DNA from: Paraflavisolibacter caeni
Lineage (GTDB): Bacteria > Bacteroidota > Bacteroidia > Chitinophagales > Chitinophagaceae
NCBI RefSeq assembly: GCF_025628885.1
Contig: NZ_JAOTIF010000002.1
Location: forward strand, 62,001 to 126,000
Length of the DNA stretch: 64,000 bases
Direction of reading: 5' to 3'
Each line of letters starts with the position of its first letter. Position 1 is the first letter of the stretch. The notes beneath the pieces were generated by a model. That model was not told the origin of the DNA. It did no database searches and was given only the letters and a program-made list of their open reading frames with translations. Positions 48,993 to 58,783 of the stretch are shown one piece after another. The position numbers and the translations under genes are program-made.

Positions 48993-49715
48993 ATGAAACG
49001 GACTGCTTTATTTTTATCAATACTGCTATTTACTTTTTGTTCTTGCACTTACATTGGTGGTAAACGCGTAAGAGGCAATGGAGATTCCGTTACCCAGGAA
49101 CGCCAGGTGGGCAATTTCACAGGTGTCAGTGTAAGAGGGGGAATCGATGTTGTGGTTGCACCCGGACCGGTCTCTTCTTTTAAAATACAAGCCGATAGGA
49201 ACCTATTGGATTATATTGATATAAAAAACAATGGAGGAATAGTTGAAGTGCGTACCAGGCACGGGTTTAATTTGCGGCCTGTAGCAGGCATGAAAGTGTT
49301 TGCAACAGCTCCCTCATTTTCTTCAATTGAAGTGGCAGGCAGTGGAAACATAACTTCCCAATCAAAAGTTCATGGCGACAATAAGCTAAACTTGGAGATT
49401 AAAGGCAGCGGCGATATCAGGTTGGACGTCGATGCTCCTAACATTGATGCAACGATTGCTGGCAGCGGTTCGATATCCTTAAACGGTACGACACAAAATT
49501 TTGAGGCAGATATTAAAGGCAGTGGCGACGTACGCAGCTTCAACCTGTTAAGTGAAAACACAAACGTAGACATTGCTGGCAGTGGTAATGCCGAAGTATT
49601 TGCCAGCAAACAATTGAACGTCGAGATCAAAGGCGCTGGCGATGTTCGCTACAAAGGCACCGCCGCCGTAAACCAAAAGATCATGGGTTCCGGCAGCGTC
49701 AAACAAGTCAATTAA
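48993..49715 (+). CDS. GIN-domain (DUF2807) lipoprotein
   Basis: This 240-residue protein begins with a lipoprotein signal (MKRTALFLSILLFTFCSC). It then has VGNFTGVSVRGGIDVVVAPG, followed by repeating SGxG turns: VAGSGNITSQ, IKGSGDIRL, IAGSGSISL, IKGSGDVRS, IAGSGNAEV, IKGAGDVRY, IMGSGSVKQ. These spaced AGSG/KGSG turns are the beta-helix-like rungs of the 'head GIN' domain. Bacteroidota have many; role unknown, probably outer-membrane- or surface-anchored. Confidence 0.85.
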   Translation: MKRTALFLSILLFTFCSCTYIGGKRVRGNGDSVTQERQVGNFTGVSVRGGIDVVVAPGPVSSFKIQADRNLLDYIDIKNNGGIVEVRTRHGFNLRPVAGMKVFATAPSFSSIEVAGSGNITSQSKVHGDNKLNLEIKGSGDIRLDVDAPNIDATIAGSGSISLNGTTQNFEADIKGSGDVRSFNLLSENTNVDIAGSGNAEVFASKQLNVEIKGAGDVRYKGTAAVNQKIMGSGSVKQVN

Positions 49716-49716
49716 A

Positions 49717-49754
49717 TGTAACGATCCTGCCCCTCAAGGGGCAGGATCGTTACA
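49717..49754. terminator. perfect 18-bp palindrome between convergent genes
   Basis: TGTAACGATCCTGCCCCT (49717-49734) is exactly mirrored at 49737-49754 around the two bases CA. It starts at the second base after the GIN gene's stop codon and covers the pbpC stop codon (49750-49752). There is no T-run, so it is either a bidirectional terminator of unusual type or a palindromic element. Confidence 0.6.
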
Positions 49755-52086
49755 TATTCACATATCTCACGCTGATCCGCACATTCCTGTTTCTCCCCTT
49801 ATCATCGGTACACGAAATCTTAACCGCCCCCTCTGTTGGTATGAAAAATTGCTTTTCGTGTACTCCTGTTGCCTTGTAAAACCGGTCATTGATATACCAG
49901 TACAATTTTGTTACATCATTGCCTGCAGTAGCACTCAATTGCAAGGGTTCTGGATCTTGTTTACTGATAAAATATTCATTGCCGTTCAAGGGTGAAGTAA
50001 TGACTGGAGCATCACCCCTGAAGATCTTTTCACATTCAGGATTATGTGGTGGTATTTTTTGATAGGCAATACTATTAGCTTCATAGAAATCCTGCATTTC
50101 TGGCGCAATGAGAGGGTATAGCTTTTTGATATAACCGGATGCTGGTGCACAATCATTGCAAAATGAAATCGAACTGTCCACAGAAACCTTCACTTCCTGC
50201 ATATGCTGGCAGGTGGCAGTTGATGAAACCAACGGTATAAAATAATCCAGGATCAGGTTAGTACAGTAGGGCGATGGTGGTAAGCCACTTACACTGCACA
50301 CTTGTCGCAACGCACAATCTTCTGGCGGGGCAAACCAGCCTGCATCACTGTCGTAATCAATAGTGTTGAATATCTTGAATAGTAAAGGCGTTGCAGTATT
50401 AGCGCCACTCAACTCAGGAACTCCTTGTGCCGAAAAGTTACCTACCCAAATGCCTACTGTAAAATGCTTGTTGTAGCCAATACTCCACGCGTCCCTTCGG
50501 CCATAAGAAGTGCCGGTTTTCCACGCTATCTTCGGCATCCGCTCCGTTGCCTGCCAGTTCAGCGGAAAATCCGGTCTGTTTACTTGCGACAAAATATCAC
50601 TGATCATATAACTGGCCGCCTTACTCAACACCTCCACCCTCTTACGCCCTCTATCCAGGTTTGCTCCCGTATTTCCCCTAACATATTCCGGCCTTTCATA
50701 CACTCCCTCATTCGCAAAGGCAGAAAACAACCCCGTCAGTTCCTCCAAAGTAGTACCACAGCCACCTAGTATCATAGACAATCCCAGTTTGTTGCGGTCC
50801 TTTTTTACCTGCTTAAAATCTAATGCGGCCAACTGGTTCACTAGTTGCTCCTTCCCTAATAGTTGCAGGCACTTTACAGAAGGAATATTCAACGAATGTT
50901 CAAGTGCATACGCAACCGACACGTAGCCATTGAATTTTTGATCATAATTCTCCGGTGCATAACCACTATAGTTAATCGGAACATCATTGATAATGGTCTT
51001 AGGCGTCAGTAGCCCTTCATCTATACACACACCATACAACAATGGTTTCAACGTACTGCCTGGCTGCCGTATAGCCGCAGCGCCATTTACCTGTCCTCCA
51101 TCTATTGTATCTGCAAAACTTCCGGAGCCAACATAAGTGATCACTTTATGTGTTTTATTATCAATGATCACTACGGCCGCATTGCGGATATTGTTCAGCC
51201 GCAGCGAACGCACATAGTCTTCCACCAGCTTTTCTACTTTCAATTGTGTATTAAGGTGTATGTTAGTTTTGATCAGGTATCTGTTAGCCTCTTTTTTGAG
51301 TTTATAAGAAAGATGTGGCACATAATGCGGCACCATACCTCTGTTCGCAGAAAGCGGTTCTGCCAGTGCATCTTCAATTTCTTTTGGGGTAAACACTTTT
51401 TCCTTAGCAAATTGATGCAGCCATCGATTTCTTTCCTGTACGATCACCTCATTATTCTGGCCCATCACCAGTGAAGAAGGGCGGTTGGGGATGATGGACA
51501 AAGCGGTGATCTCTGACAGGGAAAGATGATCAGGATTCTTTTTGAAATATAAGAGGGAAGCAGCCTTTACGCCCTCTATATTCCCGCCATAAGGCACCAG
51601 GTTTAGGTATAATTGAAGAATCTCATTTTTGCTGTATTTCCATTCTAATTGCAATGCCCGGAACATTTCAAGAAACTTTGCCGGCAGGGTCCGCTTCCTG
51701 GGCTCCAGCATTCTGGCAACCTGCATAGTAATTGTAGAAGCGCCTGAAGTCCTCTTTATCCTTACCAGGTTTTTCACCATAGCCCTCCCGATAGCCAGCA
51801 CATTCACTCCCGGATGGTAATAAAAATAGCGGTCCTCCTTCGCCACAATAGTTTTGCGGAGCAACGGCGAAATTTCCTCCAATTCCGTCTTCATGCGCCA
51901 CTTTTCATCCCTTGTCAGGTAAGCATTAATAACAGCATCTCGGTCATCTGTAACAATGGTAGAATACTCAACATTATCCGGTAGAGGGAAAACCACATTC
52001 AACAGCAAAAACAGTACAATAGCCCCAACGATCATAAGGCCAAACAATCGAACCGGCTTTTTAATATGGTATGATCGGATACGCAA
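49750..52086 (-). CDS. pbpC: penicillin-binding protein 1C
   Basis: This 778-residue bifunctional peptidoglycan synthase has a membrane anchor (residues 15-35), a GT51 glycosyltransferase domain (TIVAKEDRYFYYHPGVN, ASTITMQVARMLEP, LQLYLNLVPYGGNIEGVKAA), a transpeptidase domain (RQPGSTLKPLLYG with SxxK, EHSLNIPSVK, and KTGTSYGRRDAWS) and the C-terminal BiPBP domain. It polymerises and crosslinks murein in the periplasm. The start is TTG at 52084-52086: a TAA lies directly upstream in frame, and the first ATG (residue 18) would cut into the anchor. It diverges from the alpha-2-macroglobulin gene, its usual partner. Confidence 0.9.
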   Translation of the reverse strand: MRIRSYHIKKPVRLFGLMIVGAIVLFLLLNVVFPLPDNVEYSTIVTDDRDAVINAYLTRDEKWRMKTELEEISPLLRKTIVAKEDRYFYYHPGVNVLAIGRAMVKNLVRIKRTSGASTITMQVARMLEPRKRTLPAKFLEMFRALQLEWKYSKNEILQLYLNLVPYGGNIEGVKAASLLYFKKNPDHLSLSEITALSIIPNRPSSLVMGQNNEVIVQERNRWLHQFAKEKVFTPKEIEDALAEPLSANRGMVPHYVPHLSYKLKKEANRYLIKTNIHLNTQLKVEKLVEDYVRSLRLNNIRNAAVVIIDNKTHKVITYVGSGSFADTIDGGQVNGAAAIRQPGSTLKPLLYGVCIDEGLLTPKTIINDVPINYSGYAPENYDQKFNGYVSVAYALEHSLNIPSVKCLQLLGKEQLVNQLAALDFKQVKKDRNKLGLSMILGGCGTTLEELTGLFSAFANEGVYERPEYVRGNTGANLDRGRKRVEVLSKAASYMISDILSQVNRPDFPLNWQATERMPKIAWKTGTSYGRRDAWSIGYNKHFTVGIWVGNFSAQGVPELSGANTATPLLFKIFNTIDYDSDAGWFAPPEDCALRQVCSVSGLPPSPYCTNLILDYFIPLVSSTATCQHMQEVKVSVDSSISFCNDCAPASGYIKKLYPLIAPEMQDFYEANSIAYQKIPPHNPECEKIFRGDAPVITSPLNGNEYFISKQDPEPLQLSATAGNDVTKLYWYINDRFYKATGVHEKQFFIPTEGAVKISCTDDKGRNRNVRISVRYVNM

Positions 52087-52126
52087 TTATATATGAATTA
52101 TATGATTTTTTCTCCCCGGTCCATGC

Positions 52127-52164
52127 GCGCTGATGCTCTCCGCCTTAGGCGGACTGGGGGTTTT
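52127..52164 (+). repeat. palindromic element in the pbpC-A2M divergent gap
   Basis: GCGCTGATGCTC, TCCGCC-TTA-GGCGGA (52139-52153), then CTGGGGGTT. Almost identical to the copies at 36688 and 44271. The rest of 52087-52366 holds the two promoters, not clearly resolved. Confidence 0.85.
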
Positions 52165-52366
52165 ACAAATCATTTAACACCCGCCCCCTCACAAACCTTT
52201 GTAACTTAATAGGGCAATTCAAAATTTATGGACGCCCCGGGTCTGCCTCCATAGCTTTTCATCCCTAATTTCTGCTTTCTTTTTCATTCAGAAATTATTG
52301 TTTTATCATTTAACGCTTCATTTTTTGTTTTACCTTTTACTTCTGTTCTATTAACCCAAAAACTCT

Positions 52367-55300
52367 ATGCGTAATAAGTTCTTTTTAGCAACTGCTTTGC
52401 TGGTTGCTATTTTTTTATCCGCTTGTAATCGCGATACCGTTGCGCTTTCTTTTACCAATGCCAAAGGCGAAGTGCCCCAACTCGGTAACCTTGTCTTTCG
52501 TTTCAATAAATCATTAATAGCCGATTCTTTATTGAATAACTGGGACTCCACCAAATACGTTTCCTTCGAACCAGACATTCCGGGCCGGTTCCGCTGGGAA
52601 ACACCTTCCGAATTAGTCTTTTCTCCATTGCAGCCGTTAAAGCCCGCTACTTCCTATAAAGCAAAAGTGCGCAACGATGTATTGCAATACACAGACATTG
52701 ATAAAGTAAAAGATGCAGATGAAATCTCCTTTTACACATCACCATTGCAACTGGCTGATGCGCAGGTAACCTGGGTGTTGAAGGAAGAAGGTAGCCGCAC
52801 GCCTATACCCCAAATAGCTTTACAATTCAATTACCCGGTAAAGCCTGAAGAGTTAAAAGATAAGTTGGCGGTAGAAGTGGACGGAACAAAAATGGACTAC
52901 ACCCTGCAAACCATTTCTCCTTCTGATAAAGTGTCCCTGCGATTGGAACACCTGAAAGCTGAAGACAAAAACTATGAAGCCAAAATATCAATAGCTTCAG
53001 GACTGCTTCCGCTCAAAGGGTCTAACAAAACCGCAGATGAAATAAAAACAATCCTTTCCATTCCATCTCCTTTTGTTTTAAACATCAACAATGTTGAAGC
53101 CGAACACGATGGTACCGAAGGCATCGTCCATATTACCACCAGCCAGCAACTGACCGGTGAAAACATTGCCTCACTGATCTCCTTCGATCCTGCTGTAAAA
53201 TTTACAACGGAGCAGGACGACTTTGGCGTTACATTACGCAGCAACGACTTCAGTCCCGACGAGGGGTATGCTTTGACGGTACAGAAAGGGTTACGCGGTA
53301 AAATAGGTGGAGTCCTGAGGGAAAATTATAATGGCAGTGTTGCTTTTGGTTCTATTGCGCCTGATATACAGTTTACCAACACCAAAGCTGTATACTTATC
53401 TAAACGTGGCGGCGGAAATATAGAAGTGCGTATTACCAACGTTCCAAAAGTAAAACTGATTATATCCAAGATCTATGAAAACAATTTGCTGATGGCCGAA
53501 AGGAATGGCTATTATCCGGACGATGAATATGATGAAGAAGAAGAAAATGAATATAGTGAGAGTGAATACGCTAGCTATCGCAGCGAATCCATCCAACCAA
53601 CAGCTGGCGATATCATCTACTCTAAAGAGATTGATACACGAACGCTGCCTAAATCAGGCGCAGGACGTATTTTAAATCTTTCCCAATTCGAAGACAGGCT
53701 CCCTGAAGCTGGCGGTATCTATCATGTGAAGATCCGTTCTGTAAAGGATTACTGGGTATCCGACAGCCGCTTTATTTCTCTCTCTGATATAGGCCTGATT
53801 GCCAAACAAGGTGCTGATAAAATGTATGTGTTTGCTAACTCCATTAAAACGGCAACTGCTCTTGATGGTATTACCATCAATGTATATGGCTCCAACAACC
53901 AGCTAATTGGAACTGGTGCTACCAACAGCGATGGTGTAGCCGAAGTGCAAGTGGAGAAAAGAGACTTTGCTGGCTTCAAACCAGCTATGGTCATAGCGAA
54001 AACAGCCAATGATTTCAATTACCTTCCTTTCAACAATACAAGGGTAAATACATCCCGGTTTGATGTAGGGGGAAAACGTGATAACCCAACAGGCTTCGAT
54101 GCTTTCATTTATGCCGAAAGAGATATCTACCGCCCGGGTGAAAAGGTGAACTTTTCCGTATTGCTGCGCGACCGGAAATGGAAAAGCCCGGGAGCCCTCC
54201 CTATTAAAATGAAATTCTTACTTCCTAATGGCAAGGAGTTGAAATCTTTTAGAAAGAACCTGAACGAGCAGGGTTCTGTTGAGGGAAATGTAGATATTTC
54301 AACAGCAGCTATTACGGGTAGTTATTTGTTGGAAATATATAGCTCCAATGATGTATTGCTGGCATCTAAAAACTTTATGATCGAAGAATTTGTGCCGGAT
54401 AGAATTCGACTGACTACCAAACTTGATAAACCTTATTTGCGGCCTCAGGATAAAGCTACGCTTTCCATCAACGCAGTCAACTTTTTTGGTCCCCCTGCAG
54501 CCAACCGGAACTATGAAACAGAAATACAGATCAAGCAGAAAAAGTTTATTGTAAAGAGTTTCAATCAATATGATTTTGATCTGGACAACCAGCAAACATT
54601 TTTTGACAAGGATGTGAAAGAGGGAAAGACAGACGCGAATGGGAATGCTATAGTTACCCATGAGATCCCAGGCATGTACGCAAACATCGGCCTCCTCCAG
54701 GCAAGTTTTTATTCAACTGTTTTTGACGAAACCGGCCGTCCCGTTAGCCGCATGGCTTCTGCCGACGTCTATACTCAGGATGTGTTCCATGGCATTAAAG
54801 ATGATGGCTATTACTATTATGCCTTGAACCAGCCGGTAAAGTTTCAGATGATTTCTGTAAATCGTGATGGCGTTCCAACAACGGCAACAGCAAGAGTAAA
54901 GGTGATCAAACACGAATACAGAACTGTGCTGGCGAAAAGAGGTACTTACTTCCGTTACGATTCCCAGGAAGAAGACAAGCTTTTGGCTGATAAAGAAATG
55001 GTGATCGGCAATGGAACAGATTTTATTTATATACCCCGTTCGCCTGGCGACTATGAGGTCCGTATATATCGTCCGGGCGCCAATGCTTATGTAAGTAAAA
55101 AATTCTACAGCTATGGATCCTGGGGTGCTAATATTTCATCTTTTGAAGTGAATACGGAAGGACAGATCGATATCAGCTTGGATAAGGAAAAATACAATGC
55201 TGGTGAAACTGCAAAGGTGCTGTTCAAAACTCCATTCAGTGGACGCATGCTGGTAACAACAGAAACGGACGGCGTACTCACCCATCAATACCTCGACGTT

Positions 55301-57778
55301 GTAAAACGCATCGCTAGTATTGATTTAAAACTAACCGGTGAGCATGTGCCGAACGTTTATGTGACCGCAACACTGTTTAAGCCGCACGAAATTTCCGACA
55401 TCCCGCTCACTGTGGCCCACGGTTTTCAGAATATAGCGGTAGAGGATAAGGGCAGAAAGATGCCGGTTGCGATCACCGCACAAAAATCTGTTCGTTCCAA
55501 AACACATCAAAAGGTAAGAGTAAAAGCTGCACCGGGCAGTTTCATTACACTGGCGGCTGTGGATAATGGGGTATTGCAGGTTTCCGATTTCAAAACCCCA
55601 GATCCATACCAGTACTATTATCAGAAGAAGGCTTTGTCAGTAGCCGCTTTTGACCTTTATCCATTATTATTCCCCGAAGTAAGGCCGAGACTAAGCAGTA
55701 CGGGTGGCGACATGAGTATGGAAAAAAGAGTGAACCCTATGCCTGCTCGTCGCTTCAAGATTCTTTCCTATTGGAGTGGCATCAAAAAGGCCAATGGCAG
55801 CGGTGTTGCTGAATTTGAATTCGATATACCCCAATTCAGTGGAGAAGTGCGCCTGATGGCCGTTGCCTACAAGGACGAACAATTTGGTTCTGCCGAAGCG
55901 ACAACAACGGTGGCTGATCCTGTAGTGCTAAGTTCGTCCCTGCCTCGTTTCTTAAGCCCGGGCGATACTGTCCTCATGCCGGTGACCATCAGTAATACAA
56001 CTACCAAAGTTGCCAACGGCCAGGCGACTATTTCCGCCACAGGTCCCATAAAACCAGTACAAGGCAACATCCAAAACATCAGTCTCAATCCCAATAGCGA
56101 AACACAAACAATATTTAAAATTGTTGCAGATCAGGGCATTGGCGTGGCAAAGGTCTCAGTGAATGTATCTGCAATAGAAGAGAAGTTCACAGAAGAAACG
56201 GAAATCTCCATTCGTCCTCCTTCTACCTTGCAGAAAGTGGCCGGTAGCGGCTCGATGGCAGGTGGAAGCATACAACGGATAGCCATACCTGCTAATGACT
56301 TTCTTCCGGGCAGCTCCAGTTATGAATTGGTGGTCAGCCGGTCACCTGTAACCGAAATTGCCGATCAGATTCGCTACCTGGTTCAATACCCGTATGGCTG
56401 TACAGAGCAGACAATTTCTGCAGCCTTCCCGCAATTATACTTTGCTGATTTTTCTGACCTCCTGAACTGGAAGAACAATAGCGGCCGGAACGCCAACACA
56501 AATGTGATAGAAGCTATTCGCAGGATTAAAATGAGACAATTATACAATGGTGCTGTAACGCTCTGGGATGGGGAAGGTGCCGAGAATTGGTGGACGACTG
56601 CCTATGCTGCTCACTTCCTGATAGAAGCCCGGAAAGCCGGATTTGATGTCGATAACAGTCTTCTGGAAACCATGCTTGGTTACCTGACTGAGCGACTGAA
56701 GACAAAACAAACCTTCAACTATATCTACAACCGAAATCAGCAAAGAAAGATTGCACCCAAGGAAGTGCCCTATAGCTTGTATGTTCTGGCTCTTGCTAAT
56801 CGTTCCCAGGTGTCGGCTATGAACTATTATAAGGCCAACCAGCAGTACCTGGCGCTCGATGGAAAATACCTTTTATCCGCTGCTTATTCAGTTTCAGGCG
56901 ATAGAAGATCATTTACTGCTTTATTGCCTCGTTCTTTCAGCGGTGAGGAATCTGTTCAACAAACGGGCGGTTCTTTTTACAGCGCCACCAGGGATGAGTC
57001 CATAGCCCTCAATGCTCTGATAGAAGTGGATCCCGGTAATGCACAAATACCCGTCATGGCCAAACATATCACACAGCGATTAAAAACAGAACCTTATCTC
57101 AATACCCAGGAGCGTTCATTTGCTTTCCTCGCTTTAGGTAAGCTGGCTAGGAGTGATGCCAAATCTAACGTTACAGCTGAAATCAAAAGCAATGGTAAGA
57201 CCATTGCCAAGATAAATGGCAATGACTGGCGTGGTGGTAAAGACTTATTAAAGTCTTCCTCTTTGGAAATTGCTACAAAAGGCTCTGGCCGTCTGTATTA
57301 TGCCTGGCAGGCTGAAGGCATCAGTAGGAGTGGGGCTTACACCGAAGAAGATAATTTTATCAAAGTACGCCGCACATTCTTTGACCGCTACGGCAGGGAG
57401 ATCACCGGCAAAACCTTTGCACAGAATGATTTGATCATTGTCGGCATTACCCTGGAAAAAGCCTATAGCAACACGATCGAAAACATAGTCATTACCGACT
57501 TGCTGCCCGCAGGCTTCGAAATAGAAAATCCCCGGACCAAAGAGTTACCAGGTATGGACTGGATCAAGAATGCTTCAGAGCCCTTAGCTCTTGATGTCCG
57601 TGACGATCGTATCCACTTTTTTGTCGATGCCCGTTCACCTAAACAAACCTATTATTACGCCGTCCGCGCCGTTTCTTTGGGGCAATTCAAACAAGGCCCC
57701 GTTAGTGCCGACGCCATGTACAACGGTGAGATCCACTCATACCACGGAGCCCAATCAATAACCGTAGTCAAGCGATAA
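52367..57778 (+). CDS. alpha-2-macroglobulin-family lipoprotein
   Basis: This 1803-residue protein has a lipoprotein signal (FFLATALLVAIFLSAC). It then has successive MG-type beta domains, a bait-like and CUB-like region, and the thioester domain with QYPYGCTEQTIS near residue 1345 (CTEQ fits the CxEQ thioester). An alpha/alpha barrel follows (GAVTLWDGEGAENWWTTAYA), then a receptor-binding-like end. Bacterial A2Ms sit in the periplasm, trap proteases through the thioester and are encoded beside pbpC, as here. A highly acidic stretch (YDEEEENEYSESEYASY, residues about 387-403) interrupts the N-terminal third. The terminator at 57798 ends it. Confidence 0.9.
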   Translation: MRNKFFLATALLVAIFLSACNRDTVALSFTNAKGEVPQLGNLVFRFNKSLIADSLLNNWDSTKYVSFEPDIPGRFRWETPSELVFSPLQPLKPATSYKAKVRNDVLQYTDIDKVKDADEISFYTSPLQLADAQVTWVLKEEGSRTPIPQIALQFNYPVKPEELKDKLAVEVDGTKMDYTLQTISPSDKVSLRLEHLKAEDKNYEAKISIASGLLPLKGSNKTADEIKTILSIPSPFVLNINNVEAEHDGTEGIVHITTSQQLTGENIASLISFDPAVKFTTEQDDFGVTLRSNDFSPDEGYALTVQKGLRGKIGGVLRENYNGSVAFGSIAPDIQFTNTKAVYLSKRGGGNIEVRITNVPKVKLIISKIYENNLLMAERNGYYPDDEYDEEEENEYSESEYASYRSESIQPTAGDIIYSKEIDTRTLPKSGAGRILNLSQFEDRLPEAGGIYHVKIRSVKDYWVSDSRFISLSDIGLIAKQGADKMYVFANSIKTATALDGITINVYGSNNQLIGTGATNSDGVAEVQVEKRDFAGFKPAMVIAKTANDFNYLPFNNTRVNTSRFDVGGKRDNPTGFDAFIYAERDIYRPGEKVNFSVLLRDRKWKSPGALPIKMKFLLPNGKELKSFRKNLNEQGSVEGNVDISTAAITGSYLLEIYSSNDVLLASKNFMIEEFVPDRIRLTTKLDKPYLRPQDKATLSINAVNFFGPPAANRNYETEIQIKQKKFIVKSFNQYDFDLDNQQTFFDKDVKEGKTDANGNAIVTHEIPGMYANIGLLQASFYSTVFDETGRPVSRMASADVYTQDVFHGIKDDGYYYYALNQPVKFQMISVNRDGVPTTATARVKVIKHEYRTVLAKRGTYFRYDSQEEDKLLADKEMVIGNGTDFIYIPRSPGDYEVRIYRPGANAYVSKKFYSYGSWGANISSFEVNTEGQIDISLDKEKYNAGETAKVLFKTPFSGRMLVTTETDGVLTHQYLDVVKRIASIDLKLTGEHVPNVYVTATLFKPHEISDIPLTVAHGFQNIAVEDKGRKMPVAITAQKSVRSKTHQKVRVKAAPGSFITLAAVDNGVLQVSDFKTPDPYQYYYQKKALSVAAFDLYPLLFPEVRPRLSSTGGDMSMEKRVNPMPARRFKILSYWSGIKKANGSGVAEFEFDIPQFSGEVRLMAVAYKDEQFGSAEATTTVADPVVLSSSLPRFLSPGDTVLMPVTISNTTTKVANGQATISATGPIKPVQGNIQNISLNPNSETQTIFKIVADQGIGVAKVSVNVSAIEEKFTEETEISIRPPSTLQKVAGSGSMAGGSIQRIAIPANDFLPGSSSYELVVSRSPVTEIADQIRYLVQYPYGCTEQTISAAFPQLYFADFSDLLNWKNNSGRNANTNVIEAIRRIKMRQLYNGAVTLWDGEGAENWWTTAYAAHFLIEARKAGFDVDNSLLETMLGYLTERLKTKQTFNYIYNRNQQRKIAPKEVPYSLYVLALANRSQVSAMNYYKANQQYLALDGKYLLSAAYSVSGDRRSFTALLPRSFSGEESVQQTGGSFYSATRDESIALNALIEVDPGNAQIPVMAKHITQRLKTEPYLNTQERSFAFLALGKLARSDAKSNVTAEIKSNGKTIAKINGNDWRGGKDLLKSSSLEIATKGSGRLYYAWQAEGISRSGAYTEEDNFIKVRRTFFDRYGREITGKTFAQNDLIIVGITLEKAYSNTIENIVITDLLPAGFEIENPRTKELPGMDWIKNASEPLALDVRDDRIHFFVDARSPKQTYYYAVRAVSLGQFKQGPVSADAMYNGEIHSYHGAQSITVVKR

Positions 57779-57797
57779 GTAATAGTAATAATCATCT

Positions 57798-57831
57798 AAT
57801 GCGTGATGAGTTCACATACTCATCACGCATT
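57798..57831. terminator. bidirectional terminator
   Basis: A perfect 14-bp inverted repeat, AATGCGTGATGAGT (57798-57811) with ACTCATCACGCATT (57818-57831) and a 6-base loop, separates the convergent A2M and rhomboid genes. Confidence 0.85.
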
Positions 57832-57872
57832 TCTCTTTAAAAGGCATAGTCGCTCTCTGTTTACTACCTTCT

Positions 57873-58640
57873 CTACCACCCCGCCCGTCTCCGCGTCACT
57901 ACCTGCGGCTTTTTGGTAACAAAAAACTTGACAAGTATAAGCCCCGCAATAAAACCCCCTATATGGGCTGCATAAGCAATGCCTCCGGCCGCTTCAGTCC
58001 CGCCCAAAGCTCCTAGGCCATTGACAACCTGGAACACAAACCAAAGTCCGACAGCTAAAAAAGCAGGAACAGATATAATGCTCCACAAAAGCCACACATG
58101 CACCGCCCTGCCTGGAAATAGGAGTATGTAGCCGCCTAAAACGCCTGATATAGCGCCCGAAGCACCAAGGCTCGGTATAAGCGGGTTCTGGCCAAAAAAT
58201 GCCGTAGCAAATACATGGCTTAGTGCTGCAAGGATACCACACAACAGGTAAAAAATAAAATAATTACGATGTCCCATAGCATCCTCCAGGTTATCACCAA
58301 ATATCCATAAGTACATCATGTTCCCGGCAATGTGTGCAACCCCGCCGTGCATGAACATGGAAGTAATCAAAGTGAGATAAACAGGAATCGGCGTGGGTTG
58401 AAGTCCTGGCATTTCTACTTGCTGTCCGGTAATAGGATCTTTAATGATCTGCGAATCCGTAATAAGATCATTACCGGTCAGGATCTCTCCGGGAACCGTA
58501 GAAAATGCAAACGTGAAGTGCATATTCCGTCCTATTTCCTGCCAGAAAATAAATACGAAAATATTGATGGCTATAAGAAGGTAATTCACATAGGGAGTAA
58601 TGTGTCGGTCTCTGTTATCGTCGCCAATTGGAAACACCAT
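57873..58640 (-). CDS. rhomboid-family intramembrane serine protease
   Basis: This 255-residue protein has six hydrophobic helices. SLGASGAISGVLGGYILLFP holds the GxSG catalytic Ser, IAYAAHIGGFIAGLILVKFF the catalytic His, and FMHGGVAHIAGNMMYLWIFG the conserved H-x4-N segment. It has all the elements of an active rhomboid that cuts transmembrane helices of other proteins. ATG at 58638-58640 starts MVFPIGDDNRDRHITPYVN, a common rhomboid entry in Bacteroidota. Single gene with terminator on the convergent side. Confidence 0.92.
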   Translation of the reverse strand: MVFPIGDDNRDRHITPYVNYLLIAINIFVFIFWQEIGRNMHFTFAFSTVPGEILTGNDLITDSQIIKDPITGQQVEMPGLQPTPIPVYLTLITSMFMHGGVAHIAGNMMYLWIFGDNLEDAMGHRNYFIFYLLCGILAALSHVFATAFFGQNPLIPSLGASGAISGVLGGYILLFPGRAVHVWLLWSIISVPAFLAVGLWFVFQVVNGLGALGGTEAAGGIAYAAHIGGFIAGLILVKFFVTKKPQVVTRRRAGW

Positions 58641-58737
58641 GCTTTTCTGATTTTTAGTTGAACAGCTGCATTTCTCATACCAAGGCCGATTGAATCAGAA
58701 ATGATCTATTGAATCCCTCCAATCCATGGTCAAAAAA

Positions 58738-58760
58738 AAGTCTGGCTTTTGGCCAGACTT
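58738..58760 (-). terminator. terminator of the RRM gene
   Basis: AAGTCTGGC (58738-58746) and GCCAGACTT (58752-58760) form a 9-bp stem; on the minus strand a run of eight T follows (58732-58739). It lies 24 bases after the RRM stop. Confidence 0.85.
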
Positions 58761-58783
58761 AAAATTATAAGATCAATATGTGT

